A stretch of DNA of 64,000 nt from Cryptosporangium aurantiacum (lineage in GTDB: Bacteria; Actinomycetota; Actinomycetes; Mycobacteriales; Cryptosporangiaceae), in assembly GCF_900143005.1 (NCBI RefSeq), contig NZ_FRCS01000007.1, forward strand, positions 1 to 64,000, written 5' to 3'. The position numbers were made by a program, and so were the translations under genes. The notes under the pieces were generated by a model. It did not search any database, had not been told where the DNA came from, and saw nothing but the letters and a program-made list of their open reading frames with translations. Each line of letters begins with the position of its first letter. Positions within the stretch are counted from its first letter, which is position 1. Of this stretch, positions 1 through 8,405 are shown one piece after another.

Positions 1-1529
1 ACCTCGAGGGCGGGGATCGAGCGGGCGATGCCGTCGATCTTGGCTTGGCGGGTGCGGACCATCAGGTCGTGGTTGGCCGGGTCGTAGGAGATGTTCCCGG
101 ATCCGTCGGCCTTCTCGATGCCCCCGATCCGGTGTTCCAGCCCCGGCGTGCCGGGCACCGCCCACGGCCGGGCCAGGGTCTCGGGATCGCGCAGGTAAGG
201 CCAGAACTCGGGGCCGGCCGGACCGTCGTGGTTGGGTTCGGTCGCGAATTCCGTCCGCAGATCCGGCAACTCGTCCACGTTGGGGACGCGCCAGGGTTCG
301 GAGCCGTTGGCCAGGTACCCGTCGGAGAGCACGAACACCGGGGTGCGGTAGGTGATCGCGATCCGCGCCGCCTCGACCGCCGCGTCAAAACAATCGCTGG
401 GTGAGCGCGGGGCGACGATCGGCACCGGGGCCTCGCCGTTACGGCCGAACATCGCCTGCAGCAGATCTGACTGCTCGGTCTTGGTCGGCAACCCCGTCGA
501 CGGGCCACCGCGCTGAATGTCGACCACGACCAGCGGCAACTCCAGCGACACCGCCAGCCCGATCGTCTCGGACTTCAACGCGATCCCCGGCCCGGACGAG
601 GTGGTGATGCCCAGCGCACCGCCGAACGAGGCACCCAGCGCGGCGCCGATCGCGGCGATCTCGTCCTCGGCCTGGAACGCCCGCACCCCGAACTGCTTGT
701 GCTTCGAGAGCTCGTGGAGCACGTCGGAGGCCGGAGTGATCGGATACGCCCCCAGGAACAACGGCAACTCCGCCAGCTGCCCCGCCGCGAGCAACCCGTA
801 GGCCATCGCCAGATTCCCGGAAATGTTCCGGTAGGTACCGGCCGGCATCGGCGCCGGCTTCACCTCATACGTCACCGAGAAATCCTCGGTCGTCTCGCCG
901 TAGTTCCAGCCCGCCTTGAGCGCCGAAACGTTCGCCGCCGCGACATCCGGCTTCGTGGCGAACTTCTTCTCCAGGAACGCCACGGTCGCGTCGATCGGAC
1001 GCGAGTACATCCACGAGACCAGCCCGAGCGCGAACATGTTCTTCGCCCGCCCGGCGTCCTTACGGGACAATCCGAGACCGTCCACGGCTTGCAGCGTCAA
1101 ATCGGTCAGGCCCACCGCGTGAAGGTGATACCCGTCCAACGACCCGTCTTCCAGCGGGTTGGCGTCATAACCGACCTTGGCCAGCGCACGCTTCGCGAAA
1201 TCATGCGTATCCACAATGATCGTCGCCCCACGCGGCAAATCACCCAGATTCGCCTTCAACGCCGCCGGGTTCATCGCCACCAACACATCCGGCCGATCCC
1301 CCGGCGTCATGATGTCGTGATCAGCGAAGTGCACCTGAAAACTCGACACCCCCGGCAACGTCCCCTGAGGCGCCCGAATCTCCGCCGGGAAATTCGGCAA
1401 CGTCGACAGATCATTCCCGAACGACGCGGTCTCCGACGTGAACCGATCCCCGGTCAACTGCATCCCATCACCGGAATCCCCGGCAAACCGGATCACCACA
1501 CGGTCCAACCGCTGGACCTGCTTGCTCAC
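1..1529 (-). CDS. korA: 2-oxoglutarate:ferredoxin oxidoreductase, alpha subunit (3' end cut by window edge)
   Basis: Oxidative decarboxylation of a 2-oxoacid (probably 2-oxoglutarate) to acyl-CoA with ferredoxin as acceptor; cytoplasmic. About 509 codons are visible and the frame is open to base 1. The N-terminal gamma domain begins near residue 13 with RFAGDSGDGMQLTGDRF. The pyruvate-synthase-type alpha domain follows from about residue 205, with GAYPITPASDVLHEL, a QAEDEIAAIGAALGAS stretch and TSSGPGIALKSE. This gamma-alpha fusion is usual for actinobacterial KorA, which is a little over 600 residues, so roughly the last 100-130 are missing. The GTG start has GGGAGGA seven bases upstream. 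The beta-subunit gene (korB) would be expected just beyond the left edge. Confidence 0.9.
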   Translation of the reverse strand, partial: MSKQVQRLDRVVIRFAGDSGDGMQLTGDRFTSETASFGNDLSTLPNFPAEIRAPQGTLPGVSSFQVHFADHDIMTPGDRPDVLVAMNPAALKANLGDLPRGATIIVDTHDFAKRALAKVGYDANPLEDGSLDGYHLHAVGLTDLTLQAVDGLGLSRKDAGRAKNMFALGLVSWMYSRPIDATVAFLEKKFATKPDVAAANVSALKAGWNYGETTEDFSVTYEVKPAPMPAGTYRNISGNLAMAYGLLAAGQLAELPLFLGAYPITPASDVLHELSKHKQFGVRAFQAEDEIAAIGAALGASFGGALGITTSSGPGIALKSETIGLAVSLELPLVVVDIQRGGPSTGLPTKTEQSDLLQAMFGRNGEAPVPIVAPRSPSDCFDAAVEAARIAITYRTPVFVLSDGYLANGSEPWRVPNVDELPDLRTEFATEPNHDGPAGPEFWPYLRDPETLARPWAVPGTPGLEHRIGGIEKADGSGNISYDPANHDLMVRTRQAKIDGIARSIPALE

Positions 1530-1685
1530 TCCGCTGTCCTCCCTCGACCGGCACCGCTTTCAGCCCTGCAAGCCACCGTCCCGGAGAGGACCGGAGCTCG
1601 AACACCTCGATGCCGGAGTGAGGCGCCCGTCAATCAGCCAGCCTCTGTCGCAACGCGCCGACGCGGTAGGCCGGTTCTGCTGTTG

Positions 1686-1710
1686 ACCTCATAAACGTGG
1701 CTTATGAGGT
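1686..1710. repeat. 9-bp perfect inverted repeat between korA and the EamA gene
   Basis: ACCTCATAA and TTATGAGGT are separated by 7 nt. It lies just after the stop of the leftward EamA gene and about 160 bp before the korA start. There is no T-run, so it may be a weak terminator of the EamA transcript or an operator for korA. The AT-rich arms stand out in this GC-rich DNA. Confidence 0.45.
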
Positions 1711-1716
1711 AGGCGT

Positions 1717-2613
1717 TCAGCCGCGGCTGCGTTGGGTCACCGCGATGCAGCCGAGGACGACGAGCGCGGCGACCGGGGCGAGCGGCGAGAGGTGTTCACC
1801 GAGCAGCAGGACCGCCCACCCGAGCGTCAGCAGCGGCTGCGCGAGCTGGAGCTGGCTGGCCTTCGGCACCCCGATCAGCGCCATCCCGCGGTACCACACG
1901 ACGAACCCGCCGAACTGGGACACCGCGGCGATGTACGCCATGCCGACGAGTGCCTCGCCGGTCAGGTGCACGGGTTCGACGGCGAGCGCGAGCACCGTGA
2001 CGAGCGCGCTGACCGGCAGTGCGGCGACCACGCCCCACGCGATGACCTGCCAACCGGGCAGGTGCGCGGTGAGCCGGCCACCCTGTGCGTATCCCGCCGC
2101 GCACAGCAGCAGCGCGCCGAACAGGTAGATGTCGCCGAGCGTCGGCAGGCCGGAGCTCTGCTGCAACGTGAACGCGACGACGGTGAGCGCGCCGAGGCCC
2201 GCGGCGGTCCAGAACGTCCGGGAGAGACGCCGCCCGGTCAGCACGGACGACAGTGCGGCGGTCGCGAGCGGGAGCACGCCGATGACCACCGCCGAGTGCG
2301 CGGTGCTGGACGTTTGCAGCGCGAGCGTCGTCAAGAGCGGGAAACCGAGGACACAGCCGACGGCCACCGTCAGTAGGGCCGGCCAGTGCGCCCGGGCGGG
2401 CACCCGTGCACGCGCGCCGGCCAGGCAGGCAACGGCCAGCAGGCCGGCGAGCAGGCCGCGGACTCCGGTCGCGGTCCACGGACCGAAGCCGTCCAGCGCC
2501 CACACCGTGGCCGGGAAGCTGAACGAGAACGACACCACGCCGAGCCCGGCCAGGAGCGTGCCGCTGCGGACCGCTATCGGCGCGGGGCGAGTAGCGCTAT
2601 CTTGTGCTGTCAT
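1717..2613 (-). CDS. EamA/DMT-family transporter
   Basis: Inner-membrane protein of 298 residues, predicted to export amino acids or other small metabolites. The sequence shows about ten hydrophobic segments in two halves, as in EamA proteins. The second half holds FGGFVVWYRGMALIGVPKAS and LAQPLLTLGWAVLLLGE, both typical of the family. The ATG overlaps the ATG of the divergent MocR gene inside a single CATG, and no Shine-Dalgarno sequence is present. A TACCGT -10-like box sits 5 nt before the start, so the mRNA is probably leaderless. A neighbouring MocR regulator usually controls such an exporter. The substrate cannot be told. Confidence 0.85.
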   Translation of the reverse strand: MTAQDSATRPAPIAVRSGTLLAGLGVVSFSFSFPATVWALDGFGPWTATGVRGLLAGLLAVACLAGARARVPARAHWPALLTVAVGCVLGFPLLTTLALQTSSTAHSAVVIGVLPLATAALSSVLTGRRLSRTFWTAAGLGALTVVAFTLQQSSGLPTLGDIYLFGALLLCAAGYAQGGRLTAHLPGWQVIAWGVVAALPVSALVTVLALAVEPVHLTGEALVGMAYIAAVSQFGGFVVWYRGMALIGVPKASQLQLAQPLLTLGWAVLLLGEHLSPLAPVAALVVLGCIAVTQRSRG

Positions 2614-2633
2614 GTACGACGGTAGCAGTACCG
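2598..2633. promoter_or_regulatory. Back-to-back leaderless promoters of the EamA and MocR genes
   Basis: The two start codons share CATG (2611-2614). Rightward, TATCTT (2598-2603) lies 8 nt before the MocR ATG. Leftward, TACCGT (complement of 2619-2624) lies 5 nt before the EamA ATG. An inverted repeat CGGTA-GCAG-TACCG (2620-2633) covers the leftward -10 box and sits inside the first codons of the regulator gene, so it could be the MocR operator. Each gene's promoter lies within the other's coding start. Confidence 0.5.
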
Positions 2634-4000
2634 CACACCTGGTAGAAGCGCTGCGAACTGCGCTGAACCGCTACTCAGTTGGCGAGAAGCTGCCGTCGAG
2701 CCGCGCGCTCGTCCGGCAGTACGAGGTCAGCCCCGTCACGGTGGCCCGGGCGATTGCGGCGCTCGTCGCCGAAGGGCTCGTCACGTCGCGTCCGGGTGCC
2801 GGTGTGTTCAAGGCGAACCGCGCCGAGCGTGGCGTCCCCGGTGACGTTTCGTGGCAGGAGGTGGCGCTGAGCGCGGACGCGGGCGCCCGCGGGGTGGACG
2901 CCGCAGGCGTGCTGGCGACGCTGACGGCCCCACCGGCCGAGGTGGTCGACCTCAACGGCGGGTACCTGCACACGTCGCTGCAGCCGGAGCGGGCGCTGGC
3001 CGCCGCCCTCGCGCGGGCGGGACGTCGGCCCGGCGCGTGGTCGCGGCCGCCGGTGGAGGGGCTGCCCGAGCTGCGTTCCTGGTTCGCGAGGGACATCGGT
3101 GGTTCGCTCGACGGTGGGGATGTCCTGGTCACCGCCGGGGGACAGACGGCGCTGACCACCGCACTCCGGGCGCTGGCCGTTCCCGGCGCTCCGGTCCTGG
3201 TCGAGTCGCCGACCTATCCCGGCCTGCTCGCGGTCGCCCGCGCGGCGGGGTTGCGGCCGGTGCCGGTACCGGTCGACGCGGACGGCGTGCGCACCGACCT
3301 GCTCGCCGACGCGTTCGCGGCCACCCGGGCTCGGCTGTTCGTCTGCCAGCCGCTGTTCCAGAACCCCACCGGAACGGTGCTGGCCCCGGTGCGGCGGGCC
3401 GAGGTCGTCCGCATCGCCCACACGGCGGGAGCGTTCGTGGTCGAGGACGACTTCGCCCGGCGCCTCGTGCACGCCGACGCACCGCCGCTGCCGCCCCCGC
3501 TCGCCGCCGACGATCCGGACGGCGTCGTCGTCCACGTGCGATCGCTGACCAAGGTGACCTCCCCCAGCCTGCGGATCGGGGCACTCACCGCCCGCGGCCC
3601 GGCGCTGGAGCGACTGCGGGCGACCCAGATCGTCGACAGCTTCTTCGTCCCCAGGCCATTGCAGGAAACGGCACTGGAACTCGTCGGGTCACCGGCGTGG
3701 GCCCGCCATCTCCGGACGCTCGCGGTGGCGCTGCGCGACCGTCGCACGGCGCTGCTCGGTGCGCTGGCCGACCTCCGGCCGCAGTGGACGCCGTACGGGG
3801 GTTACCACCTGTGGCTGCGGTTGCCGGACGGCACCGACGAGCAGGCGGTCGTCGCGGCGGCGCTGCGTGAGGGGGTGGCGGTGACGCCGGGCGGCTCGTA
3901 CTTCACCGCCGAAGCTCCCGGGCCATATCTGCGGCTGAGTTACGTCAGCACCGCTCATCCGGAGGACGGTGGCCACCGGTTGCGGCGGGCGTTGCGCTAG
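2612..4000 (+). CDS. MocR-type GntR regulator with aminotransferase domain
   Basis: Protein of 462 residues. Residues 1-70 form a GntR winged helix (GEKLPSSRALVRQYEVSPVT, then a wing ending TSRPGAGVF). A fold-type I aminotransferase domain follows (about 95-455) with LVTAGGQTALTTALRAL, the substrate-side NPTG in QPLFQNPTGTVL, EDDFARRL, and the PLP-lysine region SLTKVTSPSLRIG near residue 313. MocR proteins sense PLP or an amino compound and control a divergent gene, here the EamA exporter. An upstream extension of the frame to 2129 is only read-through of the antisense EamA gene. The ATG at 2612 gives exactly the GntR N-terminus, so I chose it. Confidence 0.88.
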   Translation: MYDGSSTAHLVEALRTALNRYSVGEKLPSSRALVRQYEVSPVTVARAIAALVAEGLVTSRPGAGVFKANRAERGVPGDVSWQEVALSADAGARGVDAAGVLATLTAPPAEVVDLNGGYLHTSLQPERALAAALARAGRRPGAWSRPPVEGLPELRSWFARDIGGSLDGGDVLVTAGGQTALTTALRALAVPGAPVLVESPTYPGLLAVARAAGLRPVPVPVDADGVRTDLLADAFAATRARLFVCQPLFQNPTGTVLAPVRRAEVVRIAHTAGAFVVEDDFARRLVHADAPPLPPPLAADDPDGVVVHVRSLTKVTSPSLRIGALTARGPALERLRATQIVDSFFVPRPLQETALELVGSPAWARHLRTLAVALRDRRTALLGALADLRPQWTPYGGYHLWLRLPDGTDEQAVVAAALREGVAVTPGGSYFTAEAPGPYLRLSYVSTAHPEDGGHRLRRALR

Positions 4001-4091
4001 GGACCCAGCCCTTCTTGCCACTCTTATCGTATGGGCCCGTCAAGCCCGTTACATCGGCGTCGAAGCGGATTTCTGTGGCGTGACCCGTACA

Positions 4092-4131
4092 TATGCTCGC
4101 TTGCATCCACGAATTCGCCCTGAGGAGCACT
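4092..4131 (+). promoter_or_regulatory. Probable helR promoter and ribosome binding site
   Basis: A TATGCT -10-like box (4092-4097) would start transcription about 28 nt before the GTG at 4132. GAGGAG (4122-4127) lies 4 nt before that GTG. An in-frame ATG at 4093 falls inside the -10 box, which argues against it as the start. A half-palindrome CAAGCCC lies further upstream at 4041-4047. Confidence 0.45.
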
Positions 4132-6423
4132 GTGCCCGACGCCAGAACGCAGGAGATCGCTGCGGAACAGCGAGTCGTCGACCGCGTCCACGAGCGGCTC
4201 GCGGAGATGCGCGCGCAGGCGGACGAGCTTGCGCGTGAAGGTCACGGACGGGCGGCGGGAGGTTCCGCCGCGGGACTGGTCGAGCGCGACGTGCTGGTTC
4301 GCAACGCCGCGGCGCAGATCGCGACGCTGGACGCCGAGAGCGAAGGCGTCGTCTTCGGCCGGCTCGATTTTGACGACGGCGACACGTATCACGTCGGCCG
4401 TGTGGGAGTGCGGGACGGGCTGGACCCGCTGCTGATCGACTGGCGAGCACCCGCCGCGGCGCCGTTCTACCGCGCGACCTCCGGCGAGCCGCTCGGCGTC
4501 GTCCGCCGCCGGGTCATCATCTCTCGCGGTCAGCGGGTCGTCGACCTCGACGACGACGTCCTGCTGCCGGACGACGTCGGTGACCTGCGCGTCCTCGGCG
4601 AGGGTGCGTTGCTGGCCGCGCTACGGCGGTCCCGCGGCCCGCACATGCGCGACATCGTCACCACGATCCAGCGGGAACAGGACGAGGCGATCCGGGCGCC
4701 CGCCCGGGGCGTCACGCTGATCAGCGGCGGACCGGGAACCGGCAAGACACAGGTCGCGCTGCACCGCGCGGCGTACCTGCTCTACACCGACCGGGGCCGG
4801 TTCGCCGACGGCCGGATCCTCGTCGTCGGCCCCTCGACCGTGTTCACGAACTACATCAGCCGGGTCCTGCCCTCGCTCGGCGAGGAGAGCGTGCACCTGC
4901 GCGCCCTCGGTGAACTCGTCGACGGTGTGACCGCGACCCGCCGCGACCGCGCCGAGGTCGCCGCGATCAAGGGCAGCGAGCGCATGCGCGACGTGCTCGC
5001 CGAGCTCGGGTGGCAACCGGCGCCGACGGCGCCGACTCGGCTGCGCCTCGTCTACTCCGGCGACGTGCTGACGCTCGACGCGGACGTCCTGGCCGAAGCC
5101 CGACGACGCGTACGCGCGCGCTGCGAGGCGACGGGGACGCCGCCCAACAGCGCGCGTCCGGTCGCCGCCCAGATCCTGCTCGACGCGCTGTGGGCCGGCG
5201 CAGACCCACGGCGGCGTCCGGACCGGGAGACGTTCGCCGGCGAGGTGGGCGAGCGGAACGAGTTCGGGGGTTTCCTGCGCGCCTGGTGGCCGGCCCTGAT
5301 CCCGGCGGACGTGCTGTCCCGGCTCGCCGACGTCGATCGGATCGTCGGCCTGGACACGGCGGACGCCGCGGTGCTGGCCGCGACGTACGGTGATCGGGCC
5401 GACTGGTCCGTGGACGACGTCCCGCTGCTCGACGAGCTGTCCGCGCTGCTCGGCGACCCGCCGCCGGAGCCGAAGGGACCCACGCCCCTCTGGCAGCTCC
5501 GGGAGCTGTCCACCGGCCCGCGCTCGGTGGACACGTTTGTCCTCAGCTACGGCATGCACAACGGGTGGGAGGTGTACCAGCCGGGCCATCCGACGCCGTT
5601 CGCGTCCGCCGGAGCGCAGGCCATCGACAGCAACGCGGTCGCCGCCGCGCAGCGCTGGGCGGAGTTCGTCCTGCTCCGGGAGGGCCACAAGGTCGTCGGG
5701 TGGACGGACGGCTTTGATCCGCACGGCGAGGAGGGATACGTCCCCGAGCTGGAGGAACCGCTGCCGGTCGACGAGCCGGACGACGCACCCACCCCGGATC
5801 CGTACCGTCACGTGATCCTCGACGAGGCCCAGGACCTGTCGCCGATGGAGTGCCGGATGATCGCGCGTCGCGCCGAGTACGCGTCGATGACCGTCGTCGG
5901 TGACCTCGGGCAGGCCACCCACCCGCTGGCCGTCGGGTCGTGGCCAGAGCTGGTCGCGCGGCTCGGCAAACGGGAGGTCCGGACGCTGGAGCTGCTCACC
6001 GGGTACCGGGTGCCGCAGACGATCGCGGACTACGCGGCCCGGATCCTCGCCCCGGGGATCGCACCGACACGCTCGTACCGGCCCGGCGGCACGCTGTCGG
6101 TGCGGCACGTCGACGACCTCGCGACGGCGGTGCGGGACGCGGTTCGTGCGGCGCCGGACGGGGGATCGCTCGCGGTTCTCGTCGCCGACGACGCGGAGGC
6201 GGAACTCGCGCCGGTGGTCGCCGACCTGCCGGGCGTCGCCCTCGTGCCCGCCGCCACCGTGAAGGGGCTGGAGTACGACCAGGTGATCGTGGTGGAGCCC
6301 GCCGACATCGTCGAGGCCGAACCGCGTGGCCTCAACCGGTTGTACGTCGCGCTGACCCGCGCCGTCGAGGGCCTGACCGTCCTACACCGGAAGCCGTTGC
6401 CCGCGAGCTTGGATGACGTCTGA
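4132..6423 (+). CDS. helR: HelR/HelD-type RNA polymerase remodelling ATPase
   Basis: Superfamily-1 helicase-like ATPase of 763 residues. Proteins of this type bind stalled or drug-bound RNA polymerase and use ATP to free it; HelR of Streptomyces gives rifamycin tolerance. An N-terminal helical arm (EIAAEQRVVDRVHERLAEM) is followed by a Walker A GGPGTGKT near residue 198, Walker B with VILDEAQDLSPME near 563, and a motif VI region LYVALTRAVEGLTVLHR near 737. The length and the N-terminal coiled region fit HelR/HelD better than UvrD or Rep. The gene stands alone and ends 10 bp before a strong terminator. A generic SF1 helicase is the alternative, less likely. Confidence 0.8.
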   Translation: MPDARTQEIAAEQRVVDRVHERLAEMRAQADELAREGHGRAAGGSAAGLVERDVLVRNAAAQIATLDAESEGVVFGRLDFDDGDTYHVGRVGVRDGLDPLLIDWRAPAAAPFYRATSGEPLGVVRRRVIISRGQRVVDLDDDVLLPDDVGDLRVLGEGALLAALRRSRGPHMRDIVTTIQREQDEAIRAPARGVTLISGGPGTGKTQVALHRAAYLLYTDRGRFADGRILVVGPSTVFTNYISRVLPSLGEESVHLRALGELVDGVTATRRDRAEVAAIKGSERMRDVLAELGWQPAPTAPTRLRLVYSGDVLTLDADVLAEARRRVRARCEATGTPPNSARPVAAQILLDALWAGADPRRRPDRETFAGEVGERNEFGGFLRAWWPALIPADVLSRLADVDRIVGLDTADAAVLAATYGDRADWSVDDVPLLDELSALLGDPPPEPKGPTPLWQLRELSTGPRSVDTFVLSYGMHNGWEVYQPGHPTPFASAGAQAIDSNAVAAAQRWAEFVLLREGHKVVGWTDGFDPHGEEGYVPELEEPLPVDEPDDAPTPDPYRHVILDEAQDLSPMECRMIARRAEYASMTVVGDLGQATHPLAVGSWPELVARLGKREVRTLELLTGYRVPQTIADYAARILAPGIAPTRSYRPGGTLSVRHVDDLATAVRDAVRAAPDGGSLAVLVADDAEAELAPVVADLPGVALVPAATVKGLEYDQVIVVEPADIVEAEPRGLNRLYVALTRAVEGLTVLHRKPLPASLDDV

Positions 6424-6432
6424 CTCATGACG

Positions 6433-6472
6433 AACGCGGATCAGTCCAGCCCTGGCTGGACTGATCCGCGTT
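6433..6472. terminator. Bidirectional intrinsic terminator between helR and the SDR gene
   Basis: Perfect 19-bp inverted repeat (arms 6433-6451 and 6454-6472, AACGCGGATCAG... pairing with ...CTGATCCGCGTT) with a 2-nt centre. It lies between convergent stops at 6423 and 6487. The outer AA/TT ends give a short T-run on both strands. Confidence 0.85.
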
Positions 6473-6486
6473 TCATAGCGCGGGTG

Positions 6487-7341
6487 TCAGCGGTTGGTGC
6501 GGCCGAGGTCGACCGGCAGCTGGATCCCGGTGACGTGACGCGCTTCGTCGGACGCGATCCACGCGACCGCCGCAGCGATGTCGTCGGCCTGGCTGATGCC
6601 GTCCGGAAGGCTGGGCATGTAGAGCACGCCGAGCTGCGGGTTGCTGTCGAGAACCGGGTGGAGCTCGGTCATCTGCAGCCCGGTGGCGACGCCGAACGGG
6701 TGCACCGAGTTGACCCGGATCCGGTACGGCGCCAGTTCGTTCGCGAGGGTCTTCGACAGGCCGGTAACGCCGTGCTTGGCGGAGACGTAGTCGGCGAGCA
6801 TCGGCAGCCCCACCAGCCCGGCGACCGAGCTGGTGAACGTGATCGAGCCACCGGTGGCCTGCTCGATCATGATCGGGATCGCCGCCTTCGCGGTGTGGAA
6901 GGCACCGGTCAGGTTGATGTCGATCGTCGCCTTCCAGTGCTCGGCGTCGATCTCCCAGGCGCGGGCGGCGCTGGTCATCCCGGCGTTGGCGATCACCACG
7001 TCGAGGCGGCCCAGCTCGCCGACCCCGGCCTCGACGGCGGCCTTGACCCCGTCGAAGTCGCGGATGTCGGTCTGGCTGGTGACGATGCGCCGGTCCAGCT
7101 TCTCGACCAGGCGCACGGTCTCGGCGAGGTCCTCCGGGGTGGAACCGGCGTAGGACGTCGTCGGCAGGTCCGCGCAGATGTCCAGCGCGATGATGTCGGC
7201 GCCCTCCGCGGCCAGCCGGACGGCCTCGGCCCGGCCCTGCCCGCGGGCGGCGCCGGTGATGAACGCGACCTTGCCCTCGAAGCGCCGCGCGATCGGGGTG
7301 TTCGGGACCGGGGCTTCCGGGACCGGGTGCGGGGTGGTCAT
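6487..7341 (-). CDS. Mycofactocin-coupled SDR family oxidoreductase
   Basis: NAD-dependent dehydrogenase of 284 residues in the subgroup that carries a non-exchangeable nicotinamide re-oxidised by mycofactocin. The Rossmann motif TGAARGQG is at 29-36. It is followed by IIALDICAD and the extra loop of about 20 residues that marks this subfamily. NAGMTS and the catalytic Ser plus Y-x3-K (DYVSAKHG) are present. Substrates in this family are alcohols or hydroxy compounds. It is divergent from a LacI regulator, with a palindrome between them, so LacI probably controls it. The mycofactocin genes themselves are not in the window. Confidence 0.85.
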   Translation of the reverse strand: MTTPHPVPEAPVPNTPIARRFEGKVAFITGAARGQGRAEAVRLAAEGADIIALDICADLPTTSYAGSTPEDLAETVRLVEKLDRRIVTSQTDIRDFDGVKAAVEAGVGELGRLDVVIANAGMTSAARAWEIDAEHWKATIDINLTGAFHTAKAAIPIMIEQATGGSITFTSSVAGLVGLPMLADYVSAKHGVTGLSKTLANELAPYRIRVNSVHPFGVATGLQMTELHPVLDSNPQLGVLYMPSLPDGISQADDIAAAVAWIASDEARHVTGIQLPVDLGRTNR

Positions 7342-7374
7342 GGGGTGGGTCTCCTCGTGTCGCCGCTGACCTGC

Positions 7375-7390
7375 ACTAAATCGCTTTAGT
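7375..7390. promoter_or_regulatory. LacI-type operator between the SDR and lacI-like genes
   Basis: ACTAAA-TCGC-TTTAGT is a 16-bp near-perfect palindrome with a central CG, the form bound by LacI-family proteins. It lies 34 bp from the SDR start and 41 bp from the regulator start, in the only spacer of the divergent pair. Confidence 0.6.
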
Positions 7391-7430
7391 CGACGGTAGG
7401 GTATCGAGGAGCGCGACGGAAGGGGCAGCG

Positions 7431-8363
7431 ATGCGGCGAGCGAGGGTCACGCTGGCGGACGTGGCGCGGCGCAGCGGGGTCTCGTCGGCCACGGCTAGCT
7501 TCGTCCTCAACCGGGTGACCGGCCAGACGATCCCGGAGGCCACCCAGGAACGGGTGCGCCGCGCGGCCGAGGAACTCGGTTACGTTCCGCACGGCATCGC
7601 GCGGGCACTGCGGGAGGGCACGTCGCGGCTGGTGCTGCTGAACGTCGGGCAGCTCCCGCGGCGAACCAGCCTGGAAGGGTTCATCGACGGGCTCGACGAG
7701 GAGCTCACCCGCCTCGGCCACGCGCTGCTCGTCCGCTACGGCGCCCCGACCCCCGGCGGGCTGCGCCACGTCGTCGACGCGGCTGCGCCGCGCGCGGTGC
7801 TCGACATCGCGCGCCTGTACGCCTCCGACGATCCGGACGCCCACGACGGCGGCTGGATCGCCGGGCTCGCCGCCCACACGCTGACCCAGATCAGCTATCT
7901 CGCCCGCCGCGGCCACACCACGATCGGGTTCGTGCTGCCCGCCGACCAGCGTTTCGCCCGGCTCGCCCAGCTCCGATGGGAGCAGGCCCGGACGGCGGCG
8001 GACGCGCTCGGGCTGCGCGCGCCGGTCTCGTTCACGGTCTCGGCGGATCGTGCCGAGGCCCGGGACCGCCTGCGCGACTTCCGGCACGCGCATCCCGCGG
8101 TGACCGCGCTCGCGGCGTGCGACGACGACGTCGCGATCCGGACGCTGGCCGCGCTGGGCGATCTCGGGCTGTCGGCGCCGGACGACCTGGCCGTGATCGG
8201 GTTCGACGACGCCGAGTTCGCGGCATTGTGGAGCCCCACGCTGACGTCCGTCCGGATCCAGGCGGTGGCGTACGGGCGATGCGCGGCGCGGCACGCGCTC
8301 GGCCTGGATCCGGGCCCGCTGCCGCGAGACCCGGCCACGGTGATCGAACGCGAGTCGGCCTAG
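7431..8363 (+). CDS. LacI-family transcriptional regulator
   Basis: Protein of 310 residues. The N-terminal helix-turn-helix and hinge are clear (VTLADVARRSGVSSATASFV, then ATQERVRRAAEELGYVPH). A periplasmic-binding-protein-like effector domain follows, ending with the usual VIGFDDAEFAALWSPTLTSV and ERESA. The domain is slightly short because the segment around residues 100-130 is compact. The effector is unknown. The palindrome upstream suggests that it controls itself and the divergent mycofactocin-type SDR. Confidence 0.85.
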   Translation: MRRARVTLADVARRSGVSSATASFVLNRVTGQTIPEATQERVRRAAEELGYVPHGIARALREGTSRLVLLNVGQLPRRTSLEGFIDGLDEELTRLGHALLVRYGAPTPGGLRHVVDAAAPRAVLDIARLYASDDPDAHDGGWIAGLAAHTLTQISYLARRGHTTIGFVLPADQRFARLAQLRWEQARTAADALGLRAPVSFTVSADRAEARDRLRDFRHAHPAVTALAACDDDVAIRTLAALGDLGLSAPDDLAVIGFDDAEFAALWSPTLTSVRIQAVAYGRCAARHALGLDPGPLPRDPATVIERESA

Positions 8364-8405
8364 ACAGCCGTCAGGAGTGCGCGCGGCCGGCCGGGGCTGG
8401 CTCGG

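Noticed and set aside
699-1694. 331-codon plus-strand frame over korA
   Set aside because: His/Arg-rich shadow. The minus strand carries an unbroken KorA match there.
4033-4047. Full rifamycin-associated element upstream of helR
   Set aside because: Only one half-site fits; the other arm and the spacing do not. Kept only as a question under helR.
4621-6108. 495-codon minus-strand frame inside helR
   Set aside because: Antisense shadow of helR with Arg/Gly/Pro-rich product and no motif.
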